From Dirofilaria immitis (lineage: Eukaryota > Nematoda > Chromadorea > Rhabditida > Onchocercidae), in the NCBI GenBank assembly GCA_024305405.1, contig JAKNDB010000109.1:5828001-5892000 (forward strand): a DNA stretch of 64,000 nt, given 5' to 3'. Below the pieces are notes generated by a model. That model was given only the letters and a program-made list of their open reading frames with translations, did not search any database and had not been told where the DNA came from. The position numbers and the translations under genes were made by a program. Position 1 is the stretch's first letter. Every line of letters begins with the position of its first letter. Positions 38,501-53,455 of this stretch are shown piece by piece.

Positions 38501-41434
38501 CAAGATTGTTATTCAGAAAAGCAAATAACGATAATATAAAATCTCTACATGTGGTTAAATTAAATTGTTTTCAGATGCTACCATTAACAAAGAGATTTTT
38601 AATGACTTCATCTCAAGCCACTATATTATATTTTTGTTTACTGCTGTCACAGTATGCAAACGAATTATTTACAATAATTTTGAACATACTCTTAGCGAAA
38701 TCTTACTTATTCCTGGAATTACTGTAACTACCGAATTTCATACAGCCTTGCTAACTGTACCATTTTTGAAAACGTTTTGCTTAATCCGTTACTGAATGAT
38801 TAACAACAAAGCAGTCCTGAATTTAAAACGGTATATTACAGTGAACCATCGAAGGTTTAGATTTTTAATGTCAAAAAATAAGCTTATTTCTGATTGCTTA
38901 TGCTATTTATATTTTTAACTATCACTAAATTGTTCATAATTACTGCAAAAGAAAAATCTTTTCCAGAATATAAGTTTTTAATAATATTAGAGCTACTGAG
39001 GACTTTTAAAAGCAGAGGACTCATAAAATTTAAGGACCAGATGATTTCAAAATCTAAAAATGAAGCTTAATGCGAAAATTGCACGAGATTTCATGAAATA
39101 AATAATAGAGTTAAGGTAAGGATACATACTACAGATTCCACACTTCGTGCATGTATTCACATCTTGAGTAAATTACTTTAACATTGTTCACTATTGTTCA
39201 GAAAGAAATAAACTAGAAAAATACTAATTTCAATTAGAAATATCAACTTTGAAAAAGTAAAGGTTTTCTAAAAGTTTGTTTTTTAGTCCAAATGACTTCT
39301 TAGTAACATTATACTTATTGAAACCATGTATTGATATGATCAGAAATTGATGCTATTGTCTCAGAAGTTGTTTAGTGCTGCTAGCAATGGTGGTGATAAC
39401 GTTATAATGTAATAATGAATGAAAGGCTTGAAATGATCATTTCTAGTGATAAAATTATTCTGCAAGTATGATTTGTGAACTTCGCTGAATACTTTTTTAT
39501 TGTATGTGTAGAACATAATCATGATGGTTATTGAATATAGAAGATATTATTTAATAAAGATATTTTAGTGGCTTTGAGTTGTATATATTAAAAGTGCTAC
39601 TTTTACATGAACTTTGATATATGCGATTAAGGAGTTCAACTGGATCCTTGACGTAAGTGTAATTTTTTTAAATTTAAGTTTTTCTCAAACGATTAAGCGA
39701 TTGATAGTTGATTCCAAGATCATCTTCAAGTTCGTTAATCTATATGATGCACACGACTTTTGGTCAGGATTTTTTTTTTTGAGTACTGACACGTGTTCTA
39801 CTTCCAGTAGGAAACATGACTAACCAGAGGCAATCTTTAGTAGCATACCGAAAAGTTTGTTAATATTTTATGGTGCATATCGCGAAATGTAAAGTTTAAG
39901 AACGCTTCAGCAATGACGAAATTCTCGCTTCGACTTTTGCTCTCCAATATTGATTGTAAAGTAACTGGACAGCATGCGTTATTACTACGCTCCTCTTGAA
40001 TTTTAGAAGCTGAATTACAATCGTTCCGACTTTGGGCTAATAGTTACACTCATTTATTGACACTGCATATACAACAAGCAAGTTCTTTCCAATTTTCAAC
40101 CGTCCTTTTAGATGTTAGAATAATGAAAGAATTTAAAAGAGGAAAAGTTTCCAAAGCACCTAACTAATTTATTCAGATAAACATCAATTGGAGAGCTGCG
40201 AAAAAAAAAGCTAATAAGGAGAAGAAATATATCATTATCCAGTTCTTCCGTAAAATATTTAGATTAAATTACAAAATAATATACTACTCTGAATTACATA
40301 ACTCCAGCTGGACCAGCTAAAAAAACGATCATCAGATAAGAATAATGATATCACGTCAAAATCTGGAAAATAAATTTTTCAAAAGCTCTGAATCAGGAGG
40401 GTATGTGGTACCATATTGATAAATTGTTTATAGTGCTTTCACTTGTTTGAGTATTCCAAAAGCTCATGACAATATTTTTATTTCTTACGTTAGCTAGACG
40501 ATGTGATGAAATGGTCAAATGCAAAGGAATCAAGAAAGGAATGGCTGGGCATGTATTAGACAATAAAAAATAACAAAACCCTGGAAAAATTTATATAACT
40601 TTTCCAAAAAGTAGTTAACATGAATGGATGAAGTGAAACTATCTTTTAGAAGGTTAACGAAATTACCCATCTTTTTGACAAATGCGTCCAGCTCTGAAAA
40701 AAGAATGCATCTGCACTTAAAAATGAGAGATCAAAGGATTCTCTCTTAATTTGAAAAGCAATATCTTACAAATATTTATAAAATTTATTGCAGCGAACAT
40801 GTCGAATTGGAATAAGAAGTCTGCTAATTAAATGTGAAATCAAAATTCCGATTAATTTCAAAAATGTTAAGAATTTTATCCTGCTCTTGCTCATGGAGTC
40901 ATGATTTTGAAAATTTTCAAACTATTTTGTTAAATATTGATTTGGATTTAAAAATTCTACATTTTCATTCGTTACTTATTCTTCTAATCAAATATTTTGT
41001 TTATCATATATATTCAGCAGTAGATTTCTTATTTGATAATCATTAAAACGAGGATTAATTTAAGAAATATGAATATACTTATATGGTTTCTTTCCGACTT
41101 TTTCACTATTAACAATTTGAATTATCAGGATAAATGGTTCAAAATTTATAAATGCGGTTCTAATTATTAATTCAATAATGAATATTTTGAACATCTTTGT
41201 TCATTATAACTTTGGTAAAGAGAATTAGTATTAATCAGTCGAAGCTTCTCGATTATTTTGATACATATGTTTTAATACATGCTCGATTATTTTAATACAC
41301 AAGCAGAAGTAGATATTGTGTTCGTATTTCAGCCTTTGATTCTCATGCTGAAAATCTCGCTGTCACGTATTACGTGAGTACGTGATTAGTTTTATAGCTC
41401 CAAACAGTTGTCGGTATGATAACAGACCCTATGT

Positions 41435-41477
41435 ATTATATGATTGTAAACTATATTATTATATGATTGTAAACTAT
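41435..41477. repeat. Short tandem duplication, 23-bp period
   Basis: ATTATATGATTGTAAACTAT occurs at 41435-41454 and again at 41458-41477. Non-coding; no function is apparent. Confidence 0.85.
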
Positions 41478-44400
41478 TAAATCTTTGAAGTAAGATATTT
41501 TCATATATTAGATATTTTCACTTCTTTAAAAGCTCGGACAATATTTTAGGAATCTTTAACATTTCGAAATTAGTGATAGCCCAGAATTTGCACAGAAATC
41601 CAAAAAAATGCAAATTAAGTAATTTTCGAAATTTTAGAAGTTCTTATAAGGTAAACGAAAAAATGCTTTGGAAGTAAAACTTAGTGTGACACGACTAAGT
41701 ATCAACGAGTGAAAACATCACAATATGACTCGACTCATGCAAGGGCGTCTAGATGATTATAAACAATCCCTGTTGTGGTACACAGTTTGAATTGTAAGTG
41801 AATTGTAAGTTACGAAACCTGAACTTAACAAATTAATCGCCTTAAATTCATGATGTGAACCGTTTGTTTGTTTTGTGAAAAGAAGGAAAAATGTTATAAC
41901 TGTAGCCGTTTAATTTCATTTCAAGAATTGCTAAATTATATTATTTACTACATAGCCAAATATCATTATGAGAAATTTTACAGAAATTTTGAAATCTTTA
42001 AATGATTGATTTTTTTTTTTTTGATGGATCATAATGAGGAACAATTCCTCGACTTTTTGGGAAATAATTCCTAACAGTTATTTCAAAATAAATTATTTTC
42101 AATATTCATTCTGCTTGTATGTTCTCTCTTATCAAACATTGTATTAGGAAAAGTTTTAGTCTTTAAATAAATGAATATTATTTCATTACTGTGTTACGAA
42201 AGCAGAACTTTCGATATCATAATGTATTATCATTGTTAGTTCTTAATCAAAACATAAATTAAAAATAATGCTGACACAATTATCGTACTTTTTCAGCTTG
42301 AAAAATTTCAGTAAGTACGTTACCAATAGAACAAGATTCTTAGATTTATCACCCTGATCTAACTTCTATATTACAGTGGATTCGTGACCAAAGTCATTTC
42401 GAAAAGACATGGAATAATAGCAAATTAACTAATTCGAAGATGATGAATAGGAATACACATAGCTTGAAGAATTTGCATGCTCTTGAAGACCGTAAGTCGT
42501 AGTTTACCAAATTAAATTTCAAAATTTTTTTTATACTGCTTTATGTAAATAATAACAAGTTTCGTTGCAAAGAAAGGAGACGAAAAAGGAAAAAAGGAGA
42601 AAAATGTGAATAATCTTTTGGGAATAAAGTAAAAACGGATGAAGTAGAACCATTGTTGGAAGTATATGTTTGATTGGCCATGTAGATCTATTGCTAACTA
42701 TTGTTCAATATTGTCAGAAAGAAAAAATAGAAACTTATTCATATTTTTGGTCAAATTGTTATTTAAAGTCGATTTCAAGCTGAATTCAGGAAAAATGAGA
42801 CAGATTTGAAGTTTATGGATAAAGTTAAATTCTACTTTGAAAGAGTCGTCAGTGCGATGATTACTTTACAAAAATGTTTTTACGACAGAAATTTAATTGG
42901 GTCATTTTTAACTTCTTTTGTATAAATTTGATTTTAAATTAAGCGATAGGTTTTAATACTTTTACAAAGTACATATCAACAGATTTTTTATTCCAACTAT
43001 CAGTTGCATTAACAGTGAACATGTTATCATTCCTATTTTACTAATCATTTTCTACGTTAGAACCCACACATACAATGATTCATCGGATAGAACGGATTTT
43101 TTGCTAATACTTATTTCGTAATTTTGAAGAGTCGTTTTAGTGATTGCCTAACTGAAAATAACTGAGTTAGAGAGATCAATCAAGTCCTGAAATTTGAATA
43201 AATACAGGAGGAAATTTAGAAAATTATGTTTGACAAATTTCTTCACTTCTTCCAATACAGTCAGTGGAAGAGCGCAAATGCGCAAGCAAATATTTTAGTA
43301 CGAAATTTTCAAACGAAAGCTGTCAAGATCTTTTCGTCTCGAACAAATTCGAAAAGATTTCATTATTTTTAGATTTTGGTTTCATTATTTTTTCTACTTT
43401 ATTTTTTTCCGTTTGGTTCATTTATGTAAAATTTTTAGAAATTCTTCTATCTCAAGGTATTTTATTCTTGATGGTTATCAACGACATTTCTGGATTCCAT
43501 TCGTATTTAGTTCTTCCTAAAAAATGAAAGTTTTTAGTGTATCATTTAATTGTCTTTATCATTTACAGATTCACGAATCGTTCTTAAATAAGTGTCCGCT
43601 GTAACATCTTCAAAAAATTTAGTTTAAATTTTAATTAGATTTCAAAATCTTGAAGCGATGAAGGCTCATGCTACCAAGAGAAACTTTTGAAAAAACTAAA
43701 AAGAAAAAAATTAAATAACAGATGATTGAATTGTCTGATATTTATTGCAGGAGAAAATGAAAAACGGAAGGGACAAAGTAAATGGTGCAATAATCCCGTT
43801 TTTTTAACCACTACAGTAAAAAATTTTTATTTTTGTATGCCATTATTAGTGGCAGTCTTGATGCTTACAGGTGTATGTGAATGGCGTACTGGTATTTGAT
43901 TCAATTATATTATTTCTACATATATTAGAGTGCAGTTCAATACAGTTCAACTGATGCGAAGAAGAACGAAGGAATCGCTACTTGGAATAAAATATCCAGA
44001 AATTTAATTCTATAAGAACAAGCAGTGAGGCATACATATTCATTTTTAAATGTCAATTCAATTCAATAGTTTTATTTGCAGGCATACGCTGACTAATACC
44101 ACTCAATCAACAATTTATTGATTATAAGCCTTCCATATTTAACTGCATACAAAATATGGAGGTCAATAGTTCTTCTGTTATTTATGCTTTTTTATCAGAT
44201 GTTGATCGATAATCAATTAGCAAAGTTCCACATATTATCTTTCCGCACTTTATCTTCCACTATTTTCTGATTTTGTTTATTTCTAGCACTCTTTCTTGAA
44301 TTGAATACCACTCATTCAACTATTTTTCTACTATTCAGCTTTAAATATTTCATCAACTCCTTGAACTTCCTGTATTGCATCGAATATATAAATTTACAGT

Positions 44401-47200
44401 TTATGCTCTTGCGAGTTTTACCATCCAATATTAAAATTAATTAAAAGTTAACACATTCTGAAACATCAAAAGTCATACATCAACTATAGCAAAAAGATTA
44501 CAAATACTTTTAGTGCATCAAATTGCTATTATTTATTCAAATTATTTTTCTTAAAATTTGAGAACCATAAAATCTTAAAAATTCGCGAATAATAAAAACC
44601 TTTCTGTTTATTGGATAAAGTATTTCATTTTGATTTGTAATGATGTCCCAGAATTTTGAATCCTACCTGAAAAATGGCATAATAATGATACAAAATGAAT
44701 TTTTCAGTAATTACAATTCCAGGACTATTACTGAGGCCGTGAATTCGGCATTGTGAAAAGACACAAAAGAAGTGGCAGAAAAATTGCGTGATTTTTTTCA
44801 TACAGACTTCATTCATCTTCTGGAAGGGAAAAATTAAAAAATAGATCGAAGAATTTATTTTTCACGCCCGCGCAAAAATTAAGATATTACGTTTTTATAA
44901 TTTAAACCAAAGAATATGGAGACTTATAAATATCTTTCTTCACGTGCTTCCAAATTAAAAAGTATTTTAACTGGACTCACCAAAGCAAGTCTCAGATTAA
45001 ACATTTACCTTTTATTTTTCCAAATACAATTTCGTAATTCTTAAGTTTCTTGTTGGTTTTTTAAAAATTACAGAAAAATGAAACTATATAGAGAATTATT
45101 TCATAGTGCTCTAAACTTCGTAAATCGCATTTAGATGAATGAATTTAGAAGCGCGGATGTACTGAATTATTGAAGAAAAAAAATTGAGAGTAAATAAGAT
45201 AAAACAGAAATAAAATGAAACGTACCGATGAATATTGTGTTATAAACTATTTACTTTTAACGCTGCATTATCCCAAATTGATCAGTTTTGTTGCGAAAAT
45301 ATTTTGGCTTGAAAACAATTCCTTTTAATTATATTAAAATGAAATTTAATGTCTTCGCGCTTCCAAACTACAATCTACTCTTTAACCTTCCTGTCTTAAT
45401 TCCTTGATTTCCATATTTCATCTAACCTTAATTTTTTTGGAATATTTTCAACTGCCTTATGTATCGTTGTGTGAAAAAAATTTTATAGTAATCTTAGGAA
45501 GTATCGAACGAATAGAACATCAGAAATGTCTAAAACATCAGCCTCTGGAAAATGACATCTGCCATTTAACCATTTATCTTAAACTTGGTCAATTCGTCAA
45601 TAAAGGGAATTGAAAACCCCAATTAAAGCACGAAATAAGGCTTGGAAACCAAATTGCGTCATTTTATCATTCTACACTAAACTTGTGTGGAACATATCCT
45701 AAGCTTATAATGCAAATTATCTGCTTTTATTTTCTTTCTAAATCCAAAATTTGTTGAAAGTATCTATGTACTAATTTTTGAAAAGTTCGAAAGTTTGACA
45801 ACAAGAATTTTGAGTGATACTTCTTAATTTTGAGATTCAATACAATAGCTTGAAAGGTGCCATTCAAACGCCTAATTCGATTAACTTGTTTGACTATTAG
45901 CGAGTGGATAGAAGTCAGACTGATCGGAATGGAAACCACGTTGTAAAAATAGGAAGGAAGGGAGTCAACAGTTGGTTTAAATCAAGGCATTTGGCCTCTG
46001 AGATAGGGAAGTGAACTGCACCACCTCTCTAGCCACTCTATTTTTCCTATAGCATTTTCGTTAGCATTTCTATTATAACCTATCCCCAACCTCCATTTCC
46101 AACTATCAGTTTCGACGAATTCACCTCATCCTTTCTTGCTTCCCTAGTTACGGTCCCCGTATTCGATTTGCCCTTTTTCTTTTCTTATCCTATTCTGATC
46201 TGAGACAAAATTACTTATGCGAAATTCAAATTCATTGTCTTCTATATCTGATGTGCCAAAATATTTTATAATTTATACCGCGTCGAAATTTTTCATTTTA
46301 TCACCCAAATTACCTTATCACATCGTCATTACTGATATGTCATTTTCATCTTAATCCATTATTCCATATTTTTAATCCGATAATTCTAGAATTGCTTTCA
46401 GCTTCTATACATCCTTATTCCTACGATTTTCAGTTTTAAAACTGTTATTCATGTCATAAATCAAACTTTAGATCCTTAACATTTAAAAATCTTAAATTGC
46501 TTCTGCAATTTTTAACCAGTTTTCATAAATCTTTCGGATAATATCTTAGCAGAAATTTTCAGGACTGAGAATGTTGAAAAACACATCATCACTAAAAACA
46601 GATTAGATTTAGAAATTTTAGGAATTAGCAACTACTTAATTTGTACTATGGAGTGGCATATCCTCGATGTTTTTGTTTAACCAACGTATTATATTGGGAA
46701 GTGTCGAGATAAGGAGCAAAATTCTCATTGAGAGAAATCTTTTTTAGAATAATGAAAATCTGGGAGATAAGAAAATCAACAAGCATATTACTGCAAAAGA
46801 ACGGAAAAAGAGCAGACAGAACAAGTAAAGATAGTTATAATGGTTCTTGGAGATATGCTGACAGTCTTCAATCTTTGAACCATTATAATGAAATAATTGA
46901 ACTTAAAGTCGTCATCTATTTACCTGCTTTTGAACGTTCATTCTTTTCCGATCCTTCTGAAGCTTCCACACTCAACTTTTGACTCGATAAATAATTCCTC
47001 TTCTTTTCTTCGCCCGTCTTTATCACTTCTTCTCTTGTTTCGAAGCTTTCTATTCAGTCAATTGCAAATAAATTGTCGAAGAGAAAGATCATCGCCTTCA
47101 CATTCTATATCTAAAATCATCAACCAAAGCTTCACTCTTCTGTTTTCAATTTATTTCCTCCAATTTTTTGAAGATCAATGAAGCCATCTGTATTTAGTTG

Positions 47201-47772
47201 AAGGGAGTATAATTTGTCGTATTGAAAAACTAACTGATAATCAGATGGATGCATGTCTTTCAGCTGAGAAATTCTGAAGAAGTTAAAGCTAGAAGAAACA
47301 GATTTACATGTTTGAGAAGGGAGTGAAAACTGCCTTTCTTACCGCTAAATTTAAATTCTTCAGAGAAGTTTGAAAAAGAACTTCAACTTGCTTAGAAAAT
47401 TACAAAAATGTCTCTTTCAGTAGATTATATTACAAATAACGAAAAATTGCTTGATTTTGTTTAACGGGTCATTTCACTTTGTAAACTTTATGTTTGCGAA
47501 TTTTAACTTTGTATCTGCCTTGACATGTCAACGATATCATTATGATCAGGAGGAAAGCAAATCAGAAGGTAGCTATGCCTATTTCAGCAGTAAGTAGAAC
47601 GAAATGATGTCTGAGAATAAAAAAATGGTCGCTTAACGAGCTACTTCTATTGGCTTTACGAGAAATTCAAGCAATTTCATTTAGCTTTAACTTTTTCAGA
47701 ATTTCTCAGCTAAAAGATATGCATCTATCTGATTATCAGTTAGTTTCTCGATACGACAAATTATCCTCCCTT
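47201..47772. mobile_element. MITE-like element with about 95-bp inverted termini
   Basis: 47201-47298 is an imperfect reverse complement of 47678-47772. Read the same way, both contain TAGCTTTAACTT, CAGAATTTCTCAGCT, GCATC, ATCTGATTATCAGTTAGTTT and ACGACAAATTAT, ending in a CTCCCTT terminus. About 380 bp lie between the arms, without coding capacity. The similarity stops at AAGGGAG on the left and CTCCCTT on the right, so these are the likely element ends. I could not define a convincing target-site duplication. It fits a non-autonomous DNA transposon or fold-back element; the superfamily is unknown. Confidence 0.65.
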
Positions 47773-47848
47773 TATTACATCTTTTTTCACTTTCAAAGAA
47801 TTCATTTTCTTTTCAAGTTTGTTCGATTTTAGAAAACCCTATGCTTAT

Positions 47849-47912
47849 AATTTATCGAGAAAATTTTGTAGGAATTTAAAAATTTATCGAGAAAATTTTG
47901 CAGGAATTTAAA
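47849..47912. repeat. Two-copy 32-bp tandem duplication
   Basis: AATTTATCGAGAAAATTTTG and the twelve bases after it are repeated once, at 47849-47880 and 47881-47912, with one T/C difference. It lies 77 bp to the right of the MITE-like element. Confidence 0.9.
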
Positions 47913-50900
47913 CAATTACATAACTTCAAGAATTGAAAACAGACATTATAGTTTCAGAAGTTAAGAATAGCTATTTGATTTCGATGATTGCAGGTAACAG
48001 TATATCAATCAATTGCCTACATCAACATTAAAATTTTTCGATCAGATTTTCATTTCACTATTACTTAATCCCCGCTTTTTGACGTCAGCCAGGAATATTG
48101 GGGCAGTTTTTCATTGTTATTGAAACTGCTTGCTTATTATTGTGTCATTTTTTTAAACTGTTCAATTTTATAAACTGTTTATTCCGTGATTTTGCTCCTT
48201 TTACTATCATCAGATATGCGTGTTTCTGCCAAACAAAGATTTTTGTGCTGGAAGATACTAGAAGCTATATTACTCTAAGTTTGGAGAAGTGCAGCATATA
48301 AAAATATTAATAGGTTTCAAATCGGACAAAAATTTCTTCTGGAAGTTTTATTTTTCATTTGGGAAAAAGTGTGATGGCGAACCACTCGCCATTGTTGATG
48401 CTTATCTTTTGCCGTTCATTATTCATTAATCTGTCTTATTGGTTTCTTTTGGCATTTTGTGACTTCCTCAAATTGCTAATTGCTTTTGGCATATAAGTGG
48501 TTCAAATTTTTCTAAATAAACAAAACACACACATAAAAATATATGTGTATTTGCGTTAACAGACTTTCAGATAACATCTCTAAAGAAAAGATATCGTTTA
48601 CTCCTAGTCAAACTCAAAATATTTCGAACTATATAACTCGCAATATTATGGCATTTTGATACAAATTTGTCTCACAGCTTAGAAATTTATTGAAGTGATC
48701 AATTTCTAAGAATAAATTATTTTAAATAAATGCTTTAACTCGAATTATCTACACATAACGGTAAATAGATTTGATTAGTTGACCATTTTGTATGCGTGTG
48801 CTTATATGTGCAGACGCATCCAAACAGTTGATATAAATGAGCATACCCAGCATTTAATACGATCGTATTCTTACCTGACCTTCCCTTCGTCAACTAATAT
48901 CAGATAAAGACTTAACTTGTCAACTTTTAAATTAATTCAATGGAATAATTAAATCTAGGTACTAGTATTAGTATAGAAAAATTTGTTTTTCCTGGACTGT
49001 CCGGATTGATTTCATCATGATTATTAGTTAGCTTTCTTAAATGATTTTGAACATAGAAATGGTTATAATTAACGCTATTTAATTTGCGCAGTGAAATTCG
49101 AGATTATATAGATTTGACAAATTAATTAGTTTCAATAATAATAAGAAAATTCTTGAAGTCCTTCGCAGAATTTTTTTATTTTCAATCAGTACTTCAGAAT
49201 TAGCTTTTTTGCAACACACTTTACTTTTCTCAGATTTTAACTTGAGACATTTTTAGTTAAGATTCTGTTTTATTTCTAATATGAATCAATCAATACACTG
49301 CCCTTGATCAGTTTCTTCTCTTTTTATCTAATTTGACTTGCTTCGTTTTTGATCTCTCCCGGCTTCGATTTACAGAAATCTCTTTCTTTTTAATAATTTC
49401 TTATGATTTTAGCTTTCAGAAATCTGCTAAAATTTTTGAGGAATGCTTTAAATATTTCATTATTAAAATAATTATTACCTGTTACGAAACGAATATTTCG
49501 CATTGTTGAGTTCAGTGAGGCTTAGTGCAACATATCTACTTAACAGTGGATTTAAATTGTCTTTTTGCTCTCCTTCTAATATGCCTCTTCAGTTTTGTAA
49601 TAACCTCACGCATGTAGTAACGATTTGAATCCCCAAATGTTTTTTTTTCTTCCCAACTAAATAAATCAGTTTCTGAAGTCCGAAAGATACTGATGACTAA
49701 ATCACATCATTTATATGAATAGATATGGATACATAGTGATCAAAATCATAAGGTCAGTAAGGTAAAGGAAATGACAATGGACATTGTAAAGTTTAATGAC
49801 CCAAAATGTTATTTGTTGGTTCTTTTAATTCCCAGTTGACTTCACAATTTGATTAACTTGTTGCTTTAAAACATCCTGGCAGATGTTCACCGACTTGTTC
49901 TTTACTCCATCCATTTAACGCTTTTCATCTATTTTACTGAAATCTTCACATTTCTTATGAGTTATGCAAATTACTTAAAAATTGCAATAATCTATCTGCT
50001 TATGCATCACTGTAAACAGATGAAAGAACAAGATGTTCACATCGATACTCTATACAAATACCACTTGCCTCATGCAATTTTTGCAATACACTTGTAGATA
50101 TCGTCTTTCTTGCATTTTCACTTATCGCGCATTTTGAATTTTATTTTAAATTCTCTTGATTTTCATGAATTTCAAGTATCCCGATTTCAGAATTTTATTA
50201 GTTAGAAGATCAAACATTTTTCTGTTAATTAAAAAATAATGAAAAAATATTACTGAGTGTCGTCTTTCAGAAATGGAATAACATAGGTAATCTGGAATCA
50301 AGTGAATATACGAAGCAAATCAAGAAATAAGCAGCGTATTGCCTTCTGAAACATTGCTTAATGTTCATTACGGTTTAGGAACAGATCTTAACTTTTAACC
50401 TTTTAACAACGTCGCTAATTGTGTCAAAATCTTCAATGCTTCGGTTTATGGTGATAATCGAAAAAACTACGTCTGTTATCCTTTGTTGTGACATTCCAAA
50501 TTCTTTATCCATTTCAACCTCGAACCTGTAGATGTACCTGTCTCACTTATTTTTCCTCTGTGAACGAATATATTTTTAAGCCATAGACGTTGCAATTGCT
50601 AGAATCTATATGCAATAGCAAAACATAATTTTAGAAATTTTTATACTGATATATTCCCTTTTCTCTTTTGATTTATTATTAGTGCCCTCACGAACCTATT
50701 CTTCCTTCATTTCTTTTCTATCATCTAAAAAGAAAAAAATATATAACTGTGTCCAGAAAACTAGCATGTTTTATTCTAATTATAGATGAAGAGAAACTTC
50801 CCAGCCCACTTTCGACGACTTTGGTAAAAATTTTGGATAAAAATTCAACAGACAATCATTAATTTCATTTTTTGATGAAAGTTGAGCTATCGGGAAGCAA

Positions 50901-53430
50901 ACAGAGCAAGAGTAAATTATCAGAGAAGCATTAGTGTTGTCATTATTTTGTTGATTAGAAAATCCGAAAATTGTAACCTGCTCACAATCTATTGTGAATG
51001 ATGTAACCAATTCGCCCTCATGCTTAATTATTTTTATTGTCTCCTTCCTTTTTTTTTTGCTCCTGTCCTCTTAAGCCCGAGTTTTATTCCAGCTTAATTT
51101 GCTTATTCATCCGTGATAAGTTACTTATTGGATTGGCAGAAATGTAATTTGCACAATTAAGAAATAATTGAAAGCATTTCTTGAATTGATCCCGAATGTA
51201 GAATAAAGATGACAAGTAATCCGCTGCTGAAAAGAGGCTGCCTCTTAGCTAAAAAGAAATGGGAATATAAAATCTGCACATCCATGATAAGCTAATAATT
51301 TATAGTGCATATAAGTTTTGCTTATCGTTGTTCAGGTAATTGTGCCATTTGTTAATAAACAAACTAATGCTTTTCTATTATTACCGGCTGTAAAATTGTT
51401 TTCATTTGTTCCGTCACGAATTTCTGAAAGATATTGATATCTGTCTTAATCGTCTAACTTGCTTATGATAGTAGTTGTCATGGATAATTTTTCTGGCTAT
51501 CAGAAGATTATCAGAAAAAGCAAATGACCTAATGCTTTCGGAACTAAAAGTAGAATTTTGCAATATCACAGGTTTTTTCCGTATCACATAGAAAGAAGTT
51601 CCGGTTCTTTCAGAAGTGTAGAACTTAAAGTTGTTGTTTTAAAAAATTGAGCATAATTTTAAAGCTATCAAATCGAGATTGAAGGATATGAGAACAATTT
51701 AGGAATAAAGCATTTTTACGAAAGAATTAAGCAAAAGTTGGAATATGATACAGCGATAACGATGATGCGGAATATGGAATGATGAGGCATGAGAAACAAC
51801 AATCACCGATCTACACCATCATTTGTTTTTCTGTCTATGGACAAATGAAAAACCTTAGAAATCATGATTCCGTTATATTTTTATATTTTTTTATTTTATA
51901 TTTTATATATATATTTTTTATATTTTTTCCCATTTCATACTAAATCCGTTTTATATTTCAACGGAGTTATTTGAGGCCTTTATGAGACATCCTTCATAAA
52001 CAACCAATTCCGAAGTTCGACCTTCAAATTATTCTCAGAATCTTCCATATAACTTCTACCATGCTTCTTATTCAGTTTTTAAAATGTTTGCTTCAATATT
52101 TCGCAATCATACTGCTCCAGAATATATATCCTTCATTGTGTTTAGTATTTGTTCTTAGTACGCCAATTGTTTAATTTTTTAAAGCATTACTGTCCGCTTT
52201 ACGTGCTATCGCGCTAATATATGAATTCAAATAAAAGGAATGAATATAATTAATTTCCATATTCAATTCTATGGAAGTAAGTGATATGTCCACTATTATT
52301 TGTTTGCAAAATCATAAGAGCTGCTTACTTTCCCAGTTAATTTTTCTTTTGCTTTTTTAATGATTGAAAATGTGCAAGCTCGCTTTCGCTATTTTGATTA
52401 CTGTAGTTCTTTTTTTTTTTTTTTCGATCAATAATTGTGATATTTTCGATCTGGACACCTTCATCGTTATGTGGGAATGGCAACAATTAGATAATTTTAA
52501 GCATACCATCAAGCAAGATGTATCCGAGATATCTGAATTGTGACAGTTATGATAGGAAAAAGATTTGGAGAATTTGCACATTCGAGGAAATCAGTTCCGA
52601 TACAATATCAACGTAGAGTGTACATGCTTGATCTGAAGAAATTACACTAACTAGCTAGTTTTCAATCTTTTGGAAAATAAAAAATTAATTGATGAGAACA
52701 CATACAAACTCGGCTATATTGAAGGCAGTTTACGTTGTATTTTCATATACATTTGCAAGTGTATACTAGTTTCACATAGCAAATAATCATTTCTTATTCT
52801 TCGATCTTTCCCTATATCTTTAATAATATATGTCGATTTCGTTATAAGCCAAGAAGAGGAATACTCTTAGTCCTGGCGTCTCTTTTCATTGTTTATTTGG
52901 AAGTGAGTGAACTGCTGACTGTAAGCCATTTAATTTAACCAAGCATTATCCACTTGGTTAGTTACTGAATTAAAATTAATCATGTTTTATTGTAGCAAAG
53001 CTTAGACACAATAAGAAAGAAGCTTAGCATTAGTTGCGTGGAACTGTTTTCACAGTTGTCTGAAGATAGATAAAAGTTGAAATTTTAGCGGATTTATCTT
53101 TTTTTTTCCATATTGGAGAAGTTTTGTGATTTGCACTGAAACACTTGATAAGTAGTATAAAGATGCGTCGACTTGGAATTATATACAACTGTCGTATTCG
53201 TTGTCGTCCTCGATGAAATTTCCTTCATTTATCGTCACGCGTTTTGTACCTTCTTTTTATCCATCTTCCTCCTCATGTCTTTTCTTTAATGAATATCTTA
53301 GCTCAAATCGCAATTTGTTGGAAAATCGCAATTTGAATTTCATTTTGACACGACGAGGATATTCTCATCGCAATACCCTCGTTCTTTACACCATTAAATT
53401 TGTGGATGAGCCTTTCATAATGACATCTGC

Positions 53431-53442
53431 TTGATTTTCCAG
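53431..53442 (+). promoter_or_regulatory. Probable trans-splice (spliced-leader) acceptor of the syg-2-like gene
   Basis: TTGATTTTCCAG ends 13 bases before the start codon at 53456. No coding exon is recognisable upstream, and the signal peptide begins at that ATG. A pyrimidine-rich acceptor a few bases from the start codon is the usual layout of spliced-leader genes in nematodes. It could instead be the acceptor of an intron in the 5' leader. Confidence 0.5.
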
Positions 53443-53455
53443 TGATTGTGATGAA

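Larger units (their letters stand above)
24769..53442. other. Large gene-poor interval between divergently transcribed genes
   Basis: About 28.7 kb lies between the first coding exon of the HIL zinc-finger gene (minus) and the start of the syg-2-like gene (plus). I found no recognisable domains or convincing multi-exon genes here, apart from the coding-looking fragments listed separately. Parts of 26-36 kb are less AT-rich than the flanks, for example the CT- and CG-rich stretch at 33040-33140, and might hold promoters or 5' exons. Unexplained open frames include 30624-30929 and 35887-36321, both minus strand. The remainder, 36.5-53.4 kb, is AT-rich and holds only scattered small duplications and one MITE-like element. 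Confidence 0.5.
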
